From an uncultured Pelagibacteraceae bacterium (GTDB lineage: Bacteria; Pseudomonadota; Alphaproteobacteria; Pelagibacterales; Pelagibacteraceae): DNA of 64,000 bases. Numbering within the stretch: the first letter of the stretch is position 1; each line of letters starts with the position of its first letter. The notes beneath the pieces are model-generated. The model did not search any database, had not been told where the DNA came from, and saw only the letters and a program-made list of their open reading frames with translations. Made by a program: the position numbers and the translations under genes. The DNA lies in the NCBI GenBank assembly GCA_902590505.1, contig CACIWZ010000004.1, forward strand, positions 1 to 64,000. Direction: 5' to 3'. Below, in pieces: positions 16,620 through 26,974 of the stretch.

Positions 16620-17069
16620 ATGATACAAAAGATAAAAATAATAAAAACATTTATTATTATTTTTTCTTTAAGCTTTTCTTTTTCTGCTAATGCTCAAACT
16701 GTGGAAGAAATTATTAAAGGTAGAAAAGCAATGTTTAGTGAAAACTATCAAAATGCTAAAAAAATATCTATATTATTGAAATCTAAAAGAATTGAGGAGG
16801 CAAAACCTTTAATGAAAAAAATTTCAGATAATTACAAAAAATTATTAGATTATTTTCCTGAAAATACGAAAGAGGGTTTTAAAACAGGGGCACTACCAAG
16901 CATTTGGGAAAATAAGGATGAATTCAATGCTTTAATGCAAAAAGCCTCAGATGATATGATTAAACTTGCTAAAGTAATTGAAACTGCAGAAGATCTTAGA
17001 GCAGTACAGAAAGAACTAATGTGGAATAACTGTTCGGCTTGCCATAGTAAATTTAGAGCGCCTCATTAA
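16620..17069 (+). CDS. Cytochrome c' (class II) family protein
   Basis: Secreted c-type cytochrome of 149 residues with a signal peptide (core about 8-22, cleavage near ANA-QT at 26), a mostly helical body and a single C-terminal heme site CSACH with C138, C141 and H142. A CxxCH near the C-terminus of a four-helix protein is the layout of cytochrome c'/c556 (PF01322). Such proteins bind NO/O2 or shuttle electrons in the periplasm. It begins four bases after the DUF411 stop, so the two are co-transcribed. Confidence 0.88.
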   Translation: MIQKIKIIKTFIIIFSLSFSFSANAQTVEEIIKGRKAMFSENYQNAKKISILLKSKRIEEAKPLMKKISDNYKKLLDYFPENTKEGFKTGALPSIWENKDEFNALMQKASDDMIKLAKVIETAEDLRAVQKELMWNNCSACHSKFRAPH

Positions 17070-17075
17070 ATTTTA

Positions 17076-17663
17076 ATGCAACTTTTTCCATTAATTCTAT
17101 TCGGTATTGCGACCGCGTTTTCTCCTGGTCCAAATAATATCATGACATCTTATACAGCTTTCAATTTCGGATTTAGAAAAGCTATTCCTACAATGCTTGG
17201 AGTAATTATTGGTTGGACACTTTTAATTATTCTTTTGCAATTAACTTCTGGTGCTGTTTTTCAAAAATATGCATTTATTCAAACTACAATTAAAATATTA
17301 GGATCTATTTACTTATTATATATGGCATACAAATTGTCTTTTGCAGGACATACAAAAGATAAAAAAATTGATCCAAAACCAGTAACTTTTTTAAATACTT
17401 TTTGGTTTCAATTCGTAAATCCAAAAAGCATTATAGTTGGATTAACTTCAATTTCCTTATTTATTGATACACAAAATAACTATTTAAGAGACTCAGTTGT
17501 TTTAACATTTGTATGGTTTTTAATGGCTGTTGGAAGCCAAACAGCCTGGTGTTTAATGGGTAAATACATGAGAAAATTCGCCACAAGTGATAAATTTATT
17601 AAGAATTTTAATTACATAATGTCTTTTTTACTTATCGTTTGTGTGATTTTGTTCTATGTATAG
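17076..17663 (+). CDS. LysE family translocator
   Basis: Inner-membrane amino-acid exporter family protein (RhtB/LysE), 195 residues with six helices. The N-terminal signature is clear: FSPGPNNIMTSYTAFNFGFR near 15-34, followed by the helix-2 ATMLGVIIGW-like segment, LGSIYLLYMAYKL near 71-83 and WFQFVNPKSIIVGLTSIS near 109-126. The substrate (lysine, homoserine/threonine, cysteine or others) cannot be told from sequence. It starts six bases after the cytochrome c' stop and ends four bases before acnA. Confidence 0.88.
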   Translation: MQLFPLILFGIATAFSPGPNNIMTSYTAFNFGFRKAIPTMLGVIIGWTLLIILLQLTSGAVFQKYAFIQTTIKILGSIYLLYMAYKLSFAGHTKDKKIDPKPVTFLNTFWFQFVNPKSIIVGLTSISLFIDTQNNYLRDSVVLTFVWFLMAVGSQTAWCLMGKYMRKFATSDKFIKNFNYIMSFLLIVCVILFYV

Positions 17664-17666
17664 CGC

Positions 17667-20339
17667 ATGAAATTTAATAGTAAAAATTCCTTTAAATCAT
17701 TAAATAATATTTCATCATCAGGCAAAGAATATAAAATTTTCAATTTAAAAATAGCTGAAAAGAATGGTTTAGACGGAATTTCAAAACTACCAAAATCTCT
17801 TAAAGTTTTATTAGAAAATCTGCTTAGATACGAAGATGATATAACTGTAGATAAAAAACAGATTTTAGCAATTAAAGAATGGTTAAAAAATAAAAGATCA
17901 AATACTGAAATAGCTTATAGACCAGCTAGAGTTTTAATGCAGGACTATACAGGAATCCCAGCGGTGGCGGATTTAGCTGCTATGAGAGATGCGGTAAAAG
18001 ATAAAAATAAAGATCCAGAAAAAATAAACCCCTTATCAACTGTAGACCTAGTAATCGATCATTCAGTAATGGTTGACGAATATGCTTCAGGAAAATCGTT
18101 TGATAAGAATGTAGAAAGAGAATTTTCTAGAAACGGAGAGCGTTATTCTTTCTTAAAATGGGGACAAAAAGCTTTTGATAATTTCAGAGTAGTGCCACCC
18201 GGAACAGGTATTTGCCATCAAGTAAACTTGGAATATTTATCTAAAGTTGTTTGGTCTTCTAAAAGTGGGAATGATTTATATGCTTACCCAGATACTTTAG
18301 TTGGAACAGACAGCCATACTACAATGGTTAACGGTTTATCCGTATTAGGCTGGGGAGTTGGTGGCATTGAAGCCGAAGCTGCTATGTTAGGACAGCCAAT
18401 CTCAATGCTAATTCCAGAAGTGGTTGGGGTCGAAATAAAAGGTAAACTCAAAGAGGGCACAACAGCAACTGATTTAGTCTTAACTATAGTGGAAATGTTA
18501 AGAAAAAAAGGTGTTGTAGGAAAATTTGTAGAATTTTATGGAGAAGGACTTAAAAACTTAACTTTAGCTGATAGAGCAACTATTGCAAACATGGCTCCTG
18601 AATATGGAGCGACATGTGGCTTCTTCCCTGTTGATGATGAGTCACTTAAATATTTAAAATTATCTGGACGAGATAGTGCTACAATTGCTTTGGTAGAAAA
18701 ATATTCTAAAGAACAAGGGCTATGGGCAAGTAATGATGTGGAGTTTACTGATACAGTATCTCTAGATGTTAGCACAGTTGTAACAAGTATCTCTGGACCT
18801 AAAAGACCTCAAGATAAGGTTTTACTAACCGAGGCAGCAAGTTCGTTCGCTAAAGTTTATAAAGAAAACGCTAAAAGATCTAAAGTTGTAGAGTCCGATG
18901 TTGCGGGAGCAGATTTTAAATTAAAAGATGGGGATATTGTTATTGCAGCAATCACTTCATGTACCAATACATCAAATCCAAGCGTTCTAATCGGAGCTGG
19001 ACTTCTTGCTAAAAAAGCTCATGAAAAAGGATTAAAAGTAAAACCGTGGGTCAAAACTTCTTTAGCGCCAGGATCACAAGTTGTTACTGACTACCTAGAA
19101 AAAGCTGGCTTAAATAAATATTTAGATGAATTAGGTTTTAATCTTGTAGGATACGGATGCACTACATGTATCGGAAATTCAGGACCATTAAATAAAAATA
19201 TATCAGATGCAATCAACGAAAAAGATTTATATGCGGTTTCAGTTTTATCTGGTAACAGAAACTTTGAAGGTAGAATAAATCCTGATGTAAAAGCGAATTA
19301 TCTAGCTTCCCCTCCTTTAGTTGTTGCTTATGCTTTAGCCGGAAATATGAATTTTGATTTGTACAAAACTTCTCTAGGGAAAGATAAAGCTGGTAAAGAT
19401 GTCTTCTTGAAAGATATTTGGCCGAGTAACAAAGAAATTGAAGATATTATGCTTACATCTTTAAATGCTGATATGTTTAAGAAAAGATATTCTAATGTTT
19501 CAGAAGGACCAAAAGAATGGAGAGAAATTAATACAGTTGATAGTGACATTTATAACTGGGAACAAAATTCAACATATGTAAAAAGACCACCTTTTTTTGA
19601 TAATCTTCCAGATAAACCTGAGGGTTTTAAAGCAATTAATGATGCCAGAATACTTTTGTTATTAGGAGACACAGTAACTACAGATCATATTTCACCAGCG
19701 GGAAGCATCAAGAAAGATAGCCCCACAGGAGATTATTTTATGGAGCACCAAATTCAACAAAAAGACTTCAACTCTTATGGAGCTAGAAGAGGAAATCATG
19801 AAGTAATGATGAGAGGAACTTTTGGAAATATCAAAATTAGAAATGAAATGGCGCCTGGAACAGAGGGTGGTTTTACTACTTTACAGCCTGATGGCAAGGT
19901 TATGAGCGTTTATGAAGCTGCAATGGAATATAAAAAAAGAAATAATGATTTAGTTGTCATTGCTGGTAAAGAATACGGAACAGGATCTTCAAGAGACTGG
20001 GCAGCTAAAGGAACAAAGCTATTAGGCATTAAAGCTGTGTTAGCTGAAAGTTTTGAAAGAATTCATAGATCAAATTTAGTAGGTATGGGTGTTTTGCCAC
20101 TTCAATTTAAAGAAGGTTTTGATAGAAAAAAATTAAAAATAACAGGAGCTGAACTCATTACAATAATTGATATTGAAAAGGGAATTAAACCAAGAGCAGA
20201 GGTAGCTTGTGAAATAAAATATAAAGATGGTACAATAAAAAAGATACAAGCTTTGAGTAGAATAGATACTGAAAATGAAATAGAATATTATAAAAATGGA
20301 GGAATTCTTCAGTATGTTTTACGTAACATGCTCAATTAA
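17667..20339 (+). CDS. acnA: Aconitate hydratase AcnA
   Basis: TCA-cycle enzyme interconverting citrate and isocitrate through a [4Fe-4S] cluster. The full length of 890 residues matches AcnA/IRP1. Cluster ligands C432 (SCTNTSNPS), C498 and C501 ([11 protein letters not shown]) are present, as are [20 protein letters not shown] near 212-231 and the swivel-domain [14 protein letters not shown] near 770-783. The [18 protein letters not shown] segment near 92-109 is also typical. It overlaps the PrpD-family gene by one base, which may link citrate and methylcitrate handling. Confidence 0.97.
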   Translation: MKFNSKNSFKSLNNISSSGKEYKIFNLKIAEKNGLDGISKLPKSLKVLLENLLRYEDDITVDKKQILAIKEWLKNKRSNTEIAYRPARVLMQDYTGIPAVADLAAMRDAVKDKNKDPEKINPLSTVDLVIDHSVMVDEYASGKSFDKNVEREFSRNGERYSFLKWGQKAFDNFRVVPPGTGICHQVNLEYLSKVVWSSKSGNDLYAYPDTLVGTDSHTTMVNGLSVLGWGVGGIEAEAAMLGQPISMLIPEVVGVEIKGKLKEGTTATDLVLTIVEMLRKKGVVGKFVEFYGEGLKNLTLADRATIANMAPEYGATCGFFPVDDESLKYLKLSGRDSATIALVEKYSKEQGLWASNDVEFTDTVSLDVSTVVTSISGPKRPQDKVLLTEAASSFAKVYKENAKRSKVVESDVAGADFKLKDGDIVIAAITSCTNTSNPSVLIGAGLLAKKAHEKGLKVKPWVKTSLAPGSQVVTDYLEKAGLNKYLDELGFNLVGYGCTTCIGNSGPLNKNISDAINEKDLYAVSVLSGNRNFEGRINPDVKANYLASPPLVVAYALAGNMNFDLYKTSLGKDKAGKDVFLKDIWPSNKEIEDIMLTSLNADMFKKRYSNVSEGPKEWREINTVDSDIYNWEQNSTYVKRPPFFDNLPDKPEGFKAINDARILLLLGDTVTTDHISPAGSIKKDSPTGDYFMEHQIQQKDFNSYGARRGNHEVMMRGTFGNIKIRNEMAPGTEGGFTTLQPDGKVMSVYEAAMEYKKRNNDLVVIAGKEYGTGSSRDWAAKGTKLLGIKAVLAESFERIHRSNLVGMGVLPLQFKEGFDRKKLKITGAELITIIDIEKGIKPRAEVACEIKYKDGTIKKIQALSRIDTENEIEYYKNGGILQYVLRNMLN

Positions 20340-21844
20340 TGAGAAATATCACAGTAAAAGTTCATCCATCTAAAGCGAATTTAAAAAAGAAAGACCAACT
20401 AGCTTGGAAGATTGCAGAAATTTCATCTGACAAAGCGAAATTAAATAAAGATGCTATTGAGATGGTCATTAATAGAATTATTGATAATGCATCGGTTGCA
20501 ATCGCGTCTTACAATAGAAAGCCCGTTGTTTCTGCAAGACAAATGGCTTTAGCACACCCCAGAAAGAATGGAGCAAACGTTTTTGGATTAAGTTCTAAAG
20601 TAAAAGTCGATTGTGAATGGGCAGCTTGGGCAAATGGTACTGCAGTGAGAGAACTTGATTACCATGATACTTTTTTAGCTGCAGATTACAGCCATCCTGG
20701 AGATAATATACCTGCAATTTTAGCAGTTGCTCAACAAAAAGGATGTAATGGATTAGATCTTATTAGAGGAATTTTAACTGGTTATGAGGTTCAAGTTAAT
20801 TTAGTCAAAGGAATTTGTTTACATGAACATAAAATAGATCATATAGCACATTTAGGCCCTAGTGTTGCAGCAGGTTTAGGAAGTTTATTAAAATTAAATA
20901 CAGAAATAATCTATCAGTCAGTTCAGCAAGCTTTGCATACAACTATTTCAACTAGACAATCAAGAAAAGGAGAAATTTCCAGTTGGAAAGCTTTCGCTCC
21001 TGCACATGCCGGTAAGTTAGCAGTCGAAGCAGTTGATAGATGTATGAGAGGTGAGGGTGCTCCTAGTCCAATATATGAGGGTGAAAATAGTGTTATAGCT
21101 TATGTTCTATCAGGCCCTGGAAAAAAATATATTGTTCCTTTACCAAAAGTTAATGAGCCAAAAAAAGCAATATTAGAAACTTACACTAAAGAACATTCTG
21201 CTGAGTATCAGTCACAGGCATTAATTGATTTAGCAAGAAGTTTAAATAAGAAAATTAAAAATTTAAATAACATAAAAAAAATTACAATCGAAACAAGTCA
21301 TCATACACATTATGTAATTGGAACTGGTGCTAACGATCCTCAAAAAATGGATCCTTATGCAAGTAGAGAAACTTTAGATCACTCTATAATGTATATTTTT
21401 GCTGTAGCTTTAGAGGATGGAGCTTGGCATCACGTAAAATCTTACACACCACAAAGAGCTAGAAGAAAAAGCACAGTTCAACTTTGGCGAAAAATAATAA
21501 CTAAAGAGAATAAGAAATGGACAAAAAAATATCATAATAGAGATCCTAAAAAGAAATGTTTTGGTGGAAAAGTTATTGTCAAAATGAAAAATGGTTCCAC
21601 AATATCAGAAGAGATCAATGTTGCAGATGCTCATCCAGCTGGAAAACGACCATTCGGAAGAAAAGAATATATTAACAAATTTAAAGTTCTAACAGATAAT
21701 ATTATTTCAAAAAAAGAGTCACAAAGATTTTTAAAATGCGTTCAAAATTTGAGAAAATTAAAACCTAAAGATCTTAAAGGACTTAATGTTGAAATTTTAC
21801 CTAAAATGAGAAAAAGAATTAAATACAGTAAAAGTATTTTTTAA
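20339..21844 (+). CDS. prpD: MmgE/PrpD family dehydratase (2-methylcitrate dehydratase-like)
   Basis: Protein of 501 residues, close to PrpD length (about 480-500). MmgE/PrpD traits include [21 protein letters not shown] near 43-63, [19 protein letters not shown] near 95-113 and [15 protein letters not shown] next to it, with [20 protein letters not shown] near 340-360. PrpD dehydrates 2-methylcitrate to 2-methylaconitate; other MmgE members dehydrate related acids. The direct overlap with acnA supports a methylcitrate-type role, but prpC and prpB are not in the window, so the exact reaction stays open. Confidence 0.83.
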   Translation: MRNITVKVHPSKANLKKKDQLAWKIAEISSDKAKLNKDAIEMVINRIIDNASVAIASYNRKPVVSARQMALAHPRKNGANVFGLSSKVKVDCEWAAWANGTAVRELDYHDTFLAADYSHPGDNIPAILAVAQQKGCNGLDLIRGILTGYEVQVNLVKGICLHEHKIDHIAHLGPSVAAGLGSLLKLNTEIIYQSVQQALHTTISTRQSRKGEISSWKAFAPAHAGKLAVEAVDRCMRGEGAPSPIYEGENSVIAYVLSGPGKKYIVPLPKVNEPKKAILETYTKEHSAEYQSQALIDLARSLNKKIKNLNNIKKITIETSHHTHYVIGTGANDPQKMDPYASRETLDHSIMYIFAVALEDGAWHHVKSYTPQRARRKSTVQLWRKIITKENKKWTKKYHNRDPKKKCFGGKVIVKMKNGSTISEEINVADAHPAGKRPFGRKEYINKFKVLTDNIISKKESQRFLKCVQNLRKLKPKDLKGLNVEILPKMRKRIKYSKSIF

Positions 21845-22807
21845 CTATTTGATTTTTTTCGCCAAGTCATTAGCACTTAACCAAGCATTTTCAACTTTAG
21901 GACCGATAAACCAATCAGCACATAATCCTAACCTTAATTTTTTATTCCAATAACTTTTTAAAGGTGAGCCATTTAAATTATAAGAATATTTCCATCCGTG
22001 TGTTTTTTTAAAAATAATTTTATCTTTTTTATATCCTGTAAAGTTAAGAAATTTTGATATTAAAGTATTTTCTGCTTTTTTATTTTTTTTATAATGATTT
22101 ATATTCTTTCTAGCCCACCCGATTGAAGATTGTAATGTCCAAAGTGAATTTGAAGAATTAAATCTATTTTTACTATTTTCAAATGCTGCCCATGTTAAAA
22201 CTTCATCATTAAATTTTATACTACTCACAGGAACAGTTTTTTGGTTTTTAAAAGCTAACATTGTTGTAATATTTGGCTCCATATTTATTTTTAAATTTGA
22301 TATTCTTTTTTCTAGATATTTACCTGCAATCTTTTTTGATTGGGGGAAGGGACAAGTTAATATTATCGACTTAGCTTGAATATATTCTCCATTATCTAGT
22401 TTTATTTCCCAGAAGTATTTATTAAAAAAGATTGATTTTACTGAAGATTGAAAACTTTTTTTTATTTTTTTGGTATAAAACTTAGAAATAAAATTGTTAC
22501 CTTTCATACCAATAAATTTTTCTGAAATTTCTTTTTTTTTAAATGTAAAATCTAAATGATTTCCAGTCCAAATTTTTGCTTCTTTTTTTTTACATAGATT
22601 TTTTATAAACTTTAAAAACTCTTTTGATTTTGGAGAAATATATTGAACCCCATGATCAAAACTTAAATTTTGTTTAAATCTTTTATTTGATGCACGTCCA
22701 CCCGGACCTCTTGCTTTATCAAGAATATGTACAGAATACCTTTTTGAAAGAAGATATGCTATTGTAGAGCCAGATACACCTGACCCTATAATACAAAAGT
22801 CTAACAT
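21845..22807 (-). CDS. FAD-dependent NAD(P)/amine oxidase-like protein (COG3380 type)
   Basis: Soluble flavoprotein of 320 residues. The N-terminal dinucleotide fold CIIGSGVSGSTIAYLLSKRY (5-24) with KARGPGGRASNKRF near 32-45 is the FAD site of renalase-like and COG3380 proteins. WTLQSSIGWARKN near 212-224 and LRLGLCADWFIGPKVENAWL near 293-312 match the substrate- and FAD-binding C-terminal region. The role is unknown; some homologues sit beside photolyase or carotenoid genes. It overlaps the TerC-like gene by one base and is convergent with the PrpD gene. Confidence 0.75.
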   Translation of the reverse strand: MLDFCIIGSGVSGSTIAYLLSKRYSVHILDKARGPGGRASNKRFKQNLSFDHGVQYISPKSKEFLKFIKNLCKKKEAKIWTGNHLDFTFKKKEISEKFIGMKGNNFISKFYTKKIKKSFQSSVKSIFFNKYFWEIKLDNGEYIQAKSIILTCPFPQSKKIAGKYLEKRISNLKINMEPNITTMLAFKNQKTVPVSSIKFNDEVLTWAAFENSKNRFNSSNSLWTLQSSIGWARKNINHYKKNKKAENTLISKFLNFTGYKKDKIIFKKTHGWKYSYNLNGSPLKSYWNKKLRLGLCADWFIGPKVENAWLSANDLAKKIK

Positions 22808-23424
22808 TATAAGAATAAAAATTTATATTTTTCGTTTATTGAGAGAACTTCATAACTTACAAGCCCACCAATTATTAATTGTATAGAAATTACTAAAATT
22901 ACAAATAATCCTAAATATCCAAGCCACATATGTTTTTTGATATAATCAGCAAAATAACTTGCAAGAGTTGCGATTAAAAATACTGATAGCAGCAATCCTA
23001 TAACCATTAAATGAAAATTACCTTTCGAGGCAGCTACTACCGCGATAGTATTATCAAAACTTAAAGTAAGGTCAGCAATTAAAACTTGATAAACCCCAAC
23101 ACTAAAGCTTTTTGTCTCAGCAGATTTAAGTTGTGGTGTTTTAATTTTATTTTTACCAAAAAAGTCTTGTCTTAAATTATTTATAACCCATAAAAGTAAA
23201 ACGCCCCCTAGGATTTTAATCCATGCAAATTCAAATAAATAATTAGCTCCAGAAGCAAAAATAATTCTGAATAGGAATGCTGCTGCAACACCCCATGCTA
23301 TAATTTTTCTTCTATTATCTGTAGCAAATCCTGCAGCGATTAAACCTATTATGATCGCGTTATCCGCAGCCATAACTATATCTATTAGGATTATTTGAAC
23401 TGAGATAATTACTTGCTCTAACAT
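22807..23424 (-). CDS. TerC/YjbE family integral membrane protein
   Basis: Membrane protein of 205 residues with about seven helices. IVMAADNAIIIGLIAAGF near 16-33 and LTLSFDNTIAVVAASKGN near 117-134 are the two acidic, Asn-containing repeats of the TerC family, each with the conserved D-N pair for metal binding. TerC/YjbE relatives include manganese exporters and metal-homeostasis proteins; a role in Mn or related metal efflux is inferred. It lies divergent from the MATE gene by 47 bases. Confidence 0.85.
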   Translation of the reverse strand: MLEQVIISVQIILIDIVMAADNAIIIGLIAAGFATDNRRKIIAWGVAAAFLFRIIFASGANYLFEFAWIKILGGVLLLWVINNLRQDFFGKNKIKTPQLKSAETKSFSVGVYQVLIADLTLSFDNTIAVVAASKGNFHLMVIGLLLSVFLIATLASYFADYIKKHMWLGYLGLFVILVISIQLIIGGLVSYEVLSINEKYKFLFL

Positions 23425-23471
23425 TCGAGAATCAATGTATATAAGGTTATTAAGATATATTAAAGAATAAA

Positions 23472-24797
23472 ATGGAACTGTTCAAAAGCTCATCAAAATT
23501 TTCAAAAAAACAAATAATTTTGTTGTCCATACCGGTTTTTTTTTCAAACATGGCCATTCCATTAGTAGGAATGGTTGATACAGGTTTGATGGGTAATCTA
23601 AGCGAAACTAAGTATTTAGCTGCAACCAGTATAGCTACATCAGTTATGACAATGATTGTTTGGAGTTTTGGTTTTTTAAGAATGGGGACTGTTGGAATAG
23701 TTGCACAGGCTTATGGTAGAAGTGATTATAGAGAGATAGTAAAAACGATTTTAAGAAATATAGTCCTTGCTCTAATTGCAGCATTTATAATAGTTATTTT
23801 CTTCCCGACTTTAAAAATTGCAATAAGTTATTTTTTTTCTCCCTCTGATGAAACAGAGGTATTAATAAAAACTTATTTAAACGTAAGAATTTTTTCAATT
23901 CCTGCAGAATTAATTATTTATATTTTAGTGGGTTTTTATCTTGGTATACAAAAAACTAAAATTTCAAGTTTTTTAATAATTGTTCTATCAAGTTTAAATA
24001 TTATTTTTAGTTCTCTACTAGTTTTAACATATGATTTAAAAGTTTTTGGTGTGGCTCTAGGAACATTAATCTCGACTTATATAACCTTAATTATTTTCAC
24101 GATATTTACCTATAATTATATTATTCAAAAATTCAAAGTAATTCCTAAATTTGAAAATTTAGTAGTAAGATCTAAATTACTTAAACTTTTAAATATAAAT
24201 TTAGATATTTTTATAAGAACTTTATTTCTCACATTTGCTTTTCTATGGGTAACTTATCTTGGTTCAAAAATTGGAGAAGATTATTTAGCAGTTAATACAA
24301 TATTGATGCAATTTATAATTTTATCATCATTCTTCTTAGATGCTTATGCGTTTTCGACTGAAGGGATTGTAGGTTTCGCTGTAGGTAGAAGAAACCAAAA
24401 ATCTTTTTTAGAAGTTGTAAAAAATTCAGTTCAGGTAAGTTTTATCACTGCTATCATTATCTCAATAATCTATTTAATTTTTTTCAAAGAAATAATTTAT
24501 ATCATCACTGATATTGAGATTTTAAGATTTATTTCTTTTCAACATATCTTATGGGTAATTATAATTCCACCAATTGCATGTTTTTGTTATCAATTAGATG
24601 GAATATTTATCGGAGCATCACAAACAAAAGAAATTAGAAATGCAATGATAATATCTGTTTTAGGTTATATTGGAGTATCAATCCTCCTTACAAAATATCT
24701 AGATAATCACGGTATATGGTTATCTCTTTTATTATTTATGATATTTAGGTCTTTGACTTTACAATATTATTTTAAAAATATTTTGAAAAAATTTTAA
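23472..24797 (+). CDS. MATE family efflux transporter (DinF-like)
   Basis: Polytopic membrane protein of 441 residues with twelve hydrophobic segments and the MATE layout. The N-terminal IILLSIPVFFSNMAIPLVGMVDTGLMGN near 15-42 includes the conserved MVDTGLMG, and SFGFLRMGTVGIVAQAYGR near 66-84 is the matching second element (split here only for description). MATE proteins export organic cations using Na+ or H+. The gene continues directly into the EamA gene, their codons separated by no bases. Confidence 0.88.
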   Translation: MELFKSSSKFSKKQIILLSIPVFFSNMAIPLVGMVDTGLMGNLSETKYLAATSIATSVMTMIVWSFGFLRMGTVGIVAQAYGRSDYREIVKTILRNIVLALIAAFIIVIFFPTLKIAISYFFSPSDETEVLIKTYLNVRIFSIPAELIIYILVGFYLGIQKTKISSFLIIVLSSLNIIFSSLLVLTYDLKVFGVALGTLISTYITLIIFTIFTYNYIIQKFKVIPKFENLVVRSKLLKLLNINLDIFIRTLFLTFAFLWVTYLGSKIGEDYLAVNTILMQFIILSSFFLDAYAFSTEGIVGFAVGRRNQKSFLEVVKNSVQVSFITAIIISIIYLIFFKEIIYIITDIEILRFISFQHILWVIIIPPIACFCYQLDGIFIGASQTKEIRNAMIISVLGYIGVSILLTKYLDNHGIWLSLLLFMIFRSLTLQYYFKNILKKF

Positions 24798-25661
24798 ATG
24801 CAATTTTTATATAAAATACCAGGTTATATTCTACTCTTATTTGGCGGTTTTTGTTTAAGCTGGGGAGGATTTATTATTAGATCTTTTGAAGAGGCAAGTA
24901 TCTGGCAAATATTATTTTTAAGATCTTTTTTTTTCCTTTTAGCTCTAATAGCTTTTCTTTTTGTAACTTATAAAAAAAATACCTTTAATATTATTAAAGA
25001 GTCTGGCCTTCCAGGTTTATTAGGAGGTTTTGTTTTATCATTTAGCTTTGTTGCTTTTGTAGTTGCAATGAGCAATACAACAGTAGCAAATGTCGTTTTT
25101 ATTATAAGCACACAAACTATGTTTCTGGCAATATTTGGATATTTTTATCTAAAAGAAAAAGTTTCTTTAATTGGCTTAATATCAATCCTTCTTGCGATGA
25201 GTGGTATTGTTATAATGGTTGGAGACTCTATTTCAGGCGGATCATTATTTGGAAACATAGTGGCGTTAGCAATCCCAATAAATTTTGCGATTTTAGTAAT
25301 GATAATTAGAAAAAATACTAAAGTTGATATGGTTCCAGCAATTTTTTACTCTGGAATATTCAGTTTGATTTACGGTTTTTTCTTAGCAGAGTCATTTGAA
25401 TTCACTAAACACGATCTTTGGATGGGTTTTCTTCTTGGAGTTCCACAATTAGCAGTTAGCTTTATTTGTATAACAATTGGATCAAGAACAGTTGACTCAG
25501 CAACAGTAGGGCTTTTAATGTTAATGGAAACTTTATGTGCGCCTCTTTGGGTATGGTTATTTTTAAATGAAATTCCTCCAATTAGTGTATTTATAGGCGG
25601 TGCAGTCATAATTTCTGCAATAATATTGAAGAGTTTTGATAAAAAACATAGCAAGACTTGA
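24798..25661 (+). CDS. EamA/DMT family permease
   Basis: Drug/metabolite transporter superfamily member of 287 residues with ten hydrophobic helices in two EamA halves (about 8-142 and 152-282). The first half ends with YFYLKEKVSLIGLISILLAM near 115-134 and the second with WLFLNEIPPISVFIGGAVII near 252-271, each carrying the conserved acidic residue before the last helices. The substrate is unknown; SAR11-type genomes hold many of these. The glycine riboswitch begins shortly after its stop. Confidence 0.88.
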   Translation: MQFLYKIPGYILLLFGGFCLSWGGFIIRSFEEASIWQILFLRSFFFLLALIAFLFVTYKKNTFNIIKESGLPGLLGGFVLSFSFVAFVVAMSNTTVANVVFIISTQTMFLAIFGYFYLKEKVSLIGLISILLAMSGIVIMVGDSISGGSLFGNIVALAIPINFAILVMIIRKNTKVDMVPAIFYSGIFSLIYGFFLAESFEFTKHDLWMGFLLGVPQLAVSFICITIGSRTVDSATVGLLMLMETLCAPLWVWLFLNEIPPISVFIGGAVIISAIILKSFDKKHSKT

Positions 25662-25692
25662 ATAATTTGCATTTGACTTTTTACTGTATTTA

Positions 25693-25867
25693 GAGGAGAG
25701 TCCTCATCGTAACGGGAGAGACCATTTAGGCGCCGAAGGAGCAACCACCCCGGAAACTCTCAGGCAAAAGGACCGTTACCGTAATAACTCTGGAAAGCAG
25801 GCAAAAGCCTCACCGAAGGATTAAATCTCTCAGGTACATAGACAGATGGGGTTAGATAAGAGTTATT
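25693..25867 (+). promoter_or_regulatory. Tandem glycine riboswitch controlling gcvTHP
   Basis: Two glycine aptamers in series. Aptamer 1 (about 25708-25780) has P1 GTAACGG/CCGTTAC (25709-25715 with 25773-25779), GGAGAG, CCGAAGGAGC and CTCTCAGGCAAAAGGAC. Aptamer 2 (about 25783-25855) has CCGAAGGATT and CTCTCAGGTACATAGACAGA. A small leader hairpin GAGGA/TCCTC lies at 25693-25705. The segment AATAACTCT (25783-25791) is perfectly complementary to AGAGTTATT (25859-25867) just before the gcvT ATG. It can instead use AACTC with GGGTT (25849-25853) for P1 of aptamer 2. Glycine binding would free the start site, so a translational ON switch is inferred. Confidence 0.96.
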
Positions 25868-26962
25868 ATGGAAGTACAAAAAACAGCTTTATATAATTAT
25901 CATAAAAACTTAGGAGCAAAATTTGTTCCGTTTGCTGGCTATGAGATGCCTATTCAATATAAAGATGGTATTGTAAAGGAACATATTTCTACAAGAACAC
26001 ACGCTGGATTTTTTGATGTGTCACATATGGGACAATTTTTTTTAGAAGGGGATGAAACATTAATAGAGTCTCTAGAAAAAATTATTCCAGCAGATTTAAA
26101 AAATTTGAAAGTTAACCATTCAAAATATTCTTTTTTACTAAATAACGAAGGTGGAATAATTGATGATTTAATTATTACAAAAACAGAAAAAGGTTTTTGT
26201 ATAATCTTAAATGCAGCTTGTAAAGAAAACGATATTAAACAAATTTCACAATTTTTAAAAAAAAATCATAAACATCTTTTAAACAACGATTTATCTTTAA
26301 TAGCGTTACAAGGACCTAAATCTGTAGAGATTTTAGAAAAATTAATTCCAGGCGTTTCTAATCTAAAATTTATGACAGGAAACAATTTTGAGTATGAAGG
26401 TGAAAATCTTTATGTAACAAGATCTGGATATACAGGTGAAGATGGTTTTGAAATCTCAATTTCAAATACAAAAGTTGAAAAACTTATCGATTACTTAATT
26501 TCAAATGAAGTTAAACCAATAGGTTTAGGAGCTCGAGACACGTTAAGATTAGAGGCAGGACTGTGTTTATATGGTCATGATTTAAATGAAAAAATAAATC
26601 CAGTAGAGGCTAATTTAAAATGGGCTATAGCAAAAAAAAGGAAAGAAGTTGGCGGCTTTAATGGATGGGAAAAAATAAAAAATTTATTAGCTAACGGAAG
26701 TGAAAAAATTAGAGTTGGTATAAAACCAGATGGAAAAGTTATAGCTAGAGAAAATACGAAAATCTTTTCACCTGATAATAATGAAATAGGATTCGTTACA
26801 AGCGGTACTTTTGGACCGAGCGTGAACGCTCCAGTTGCAATGGGATATGTTAAATCAGAATTTTCTGAAATAGGTACATCTATTCAGCTTGAAGTAAGAG
26901 GAAAAAAATATGGGGGTAAGATTTCTGAACTTCCATTTTATAAAAAAAGTTATGTTAAATAA
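25868..26962 (+). CDS. gcvT: Aminomethyltransferase GcvT (glycine cleavage T-protein)
   Basis: T-protein of the glycine cleavage system, transferring the methylene group from the aminomethyl-lipoyl arm of GcvH to tetrahydrofolate. The 364 residues show FVPFAGYEMPIQYKDGIVKE near 19-38, FDVSHMGQ near 49-56, ARDTLRLEAGLCLYGHDLNE near 222-241 (folate and catalytic Asp region) and the C-terminal GFVTSGTFGPSVNAPVAMGY. The ATG follows directly on the riboswitch, whose alternative stem reaches the base before the ATG. It heads gcvTHP. Confidence 0.97.
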   Translation: MEVQKTALYNYHKNLGAKFVPFAGYEMPIQYKDGIVKEHISTRTHAGFFDVSHMGQFFLEGDETLIESLEKIIPADLKNLKVNHSKYSFLLNNEGGIIDDLIITKTEKGFCIILNAACKENDIKQISQFLKKNHKHLLNNDLSLIALQGPKSVEILEKLIPGVSNLKFMTGNNFEYEGENLYVTRSGYTGEDGFEISISNTKVEKLIDYLISNEVKPIGLGARDTLRLEAGLCLYGHDLNEKINPVEANLKWAIAKKRKEVGGFNGWEKIKNLLANGSEKIRVGIKPDGKVIARENTKIFSPDNNEIGFVTSGTFGPSVNAPVAMGYVKSEFSEIGTSIQLEVRGKKYGGKISELPFYKKSYVK

Positions 26963-26974
26963 GGGGAAACAAAT

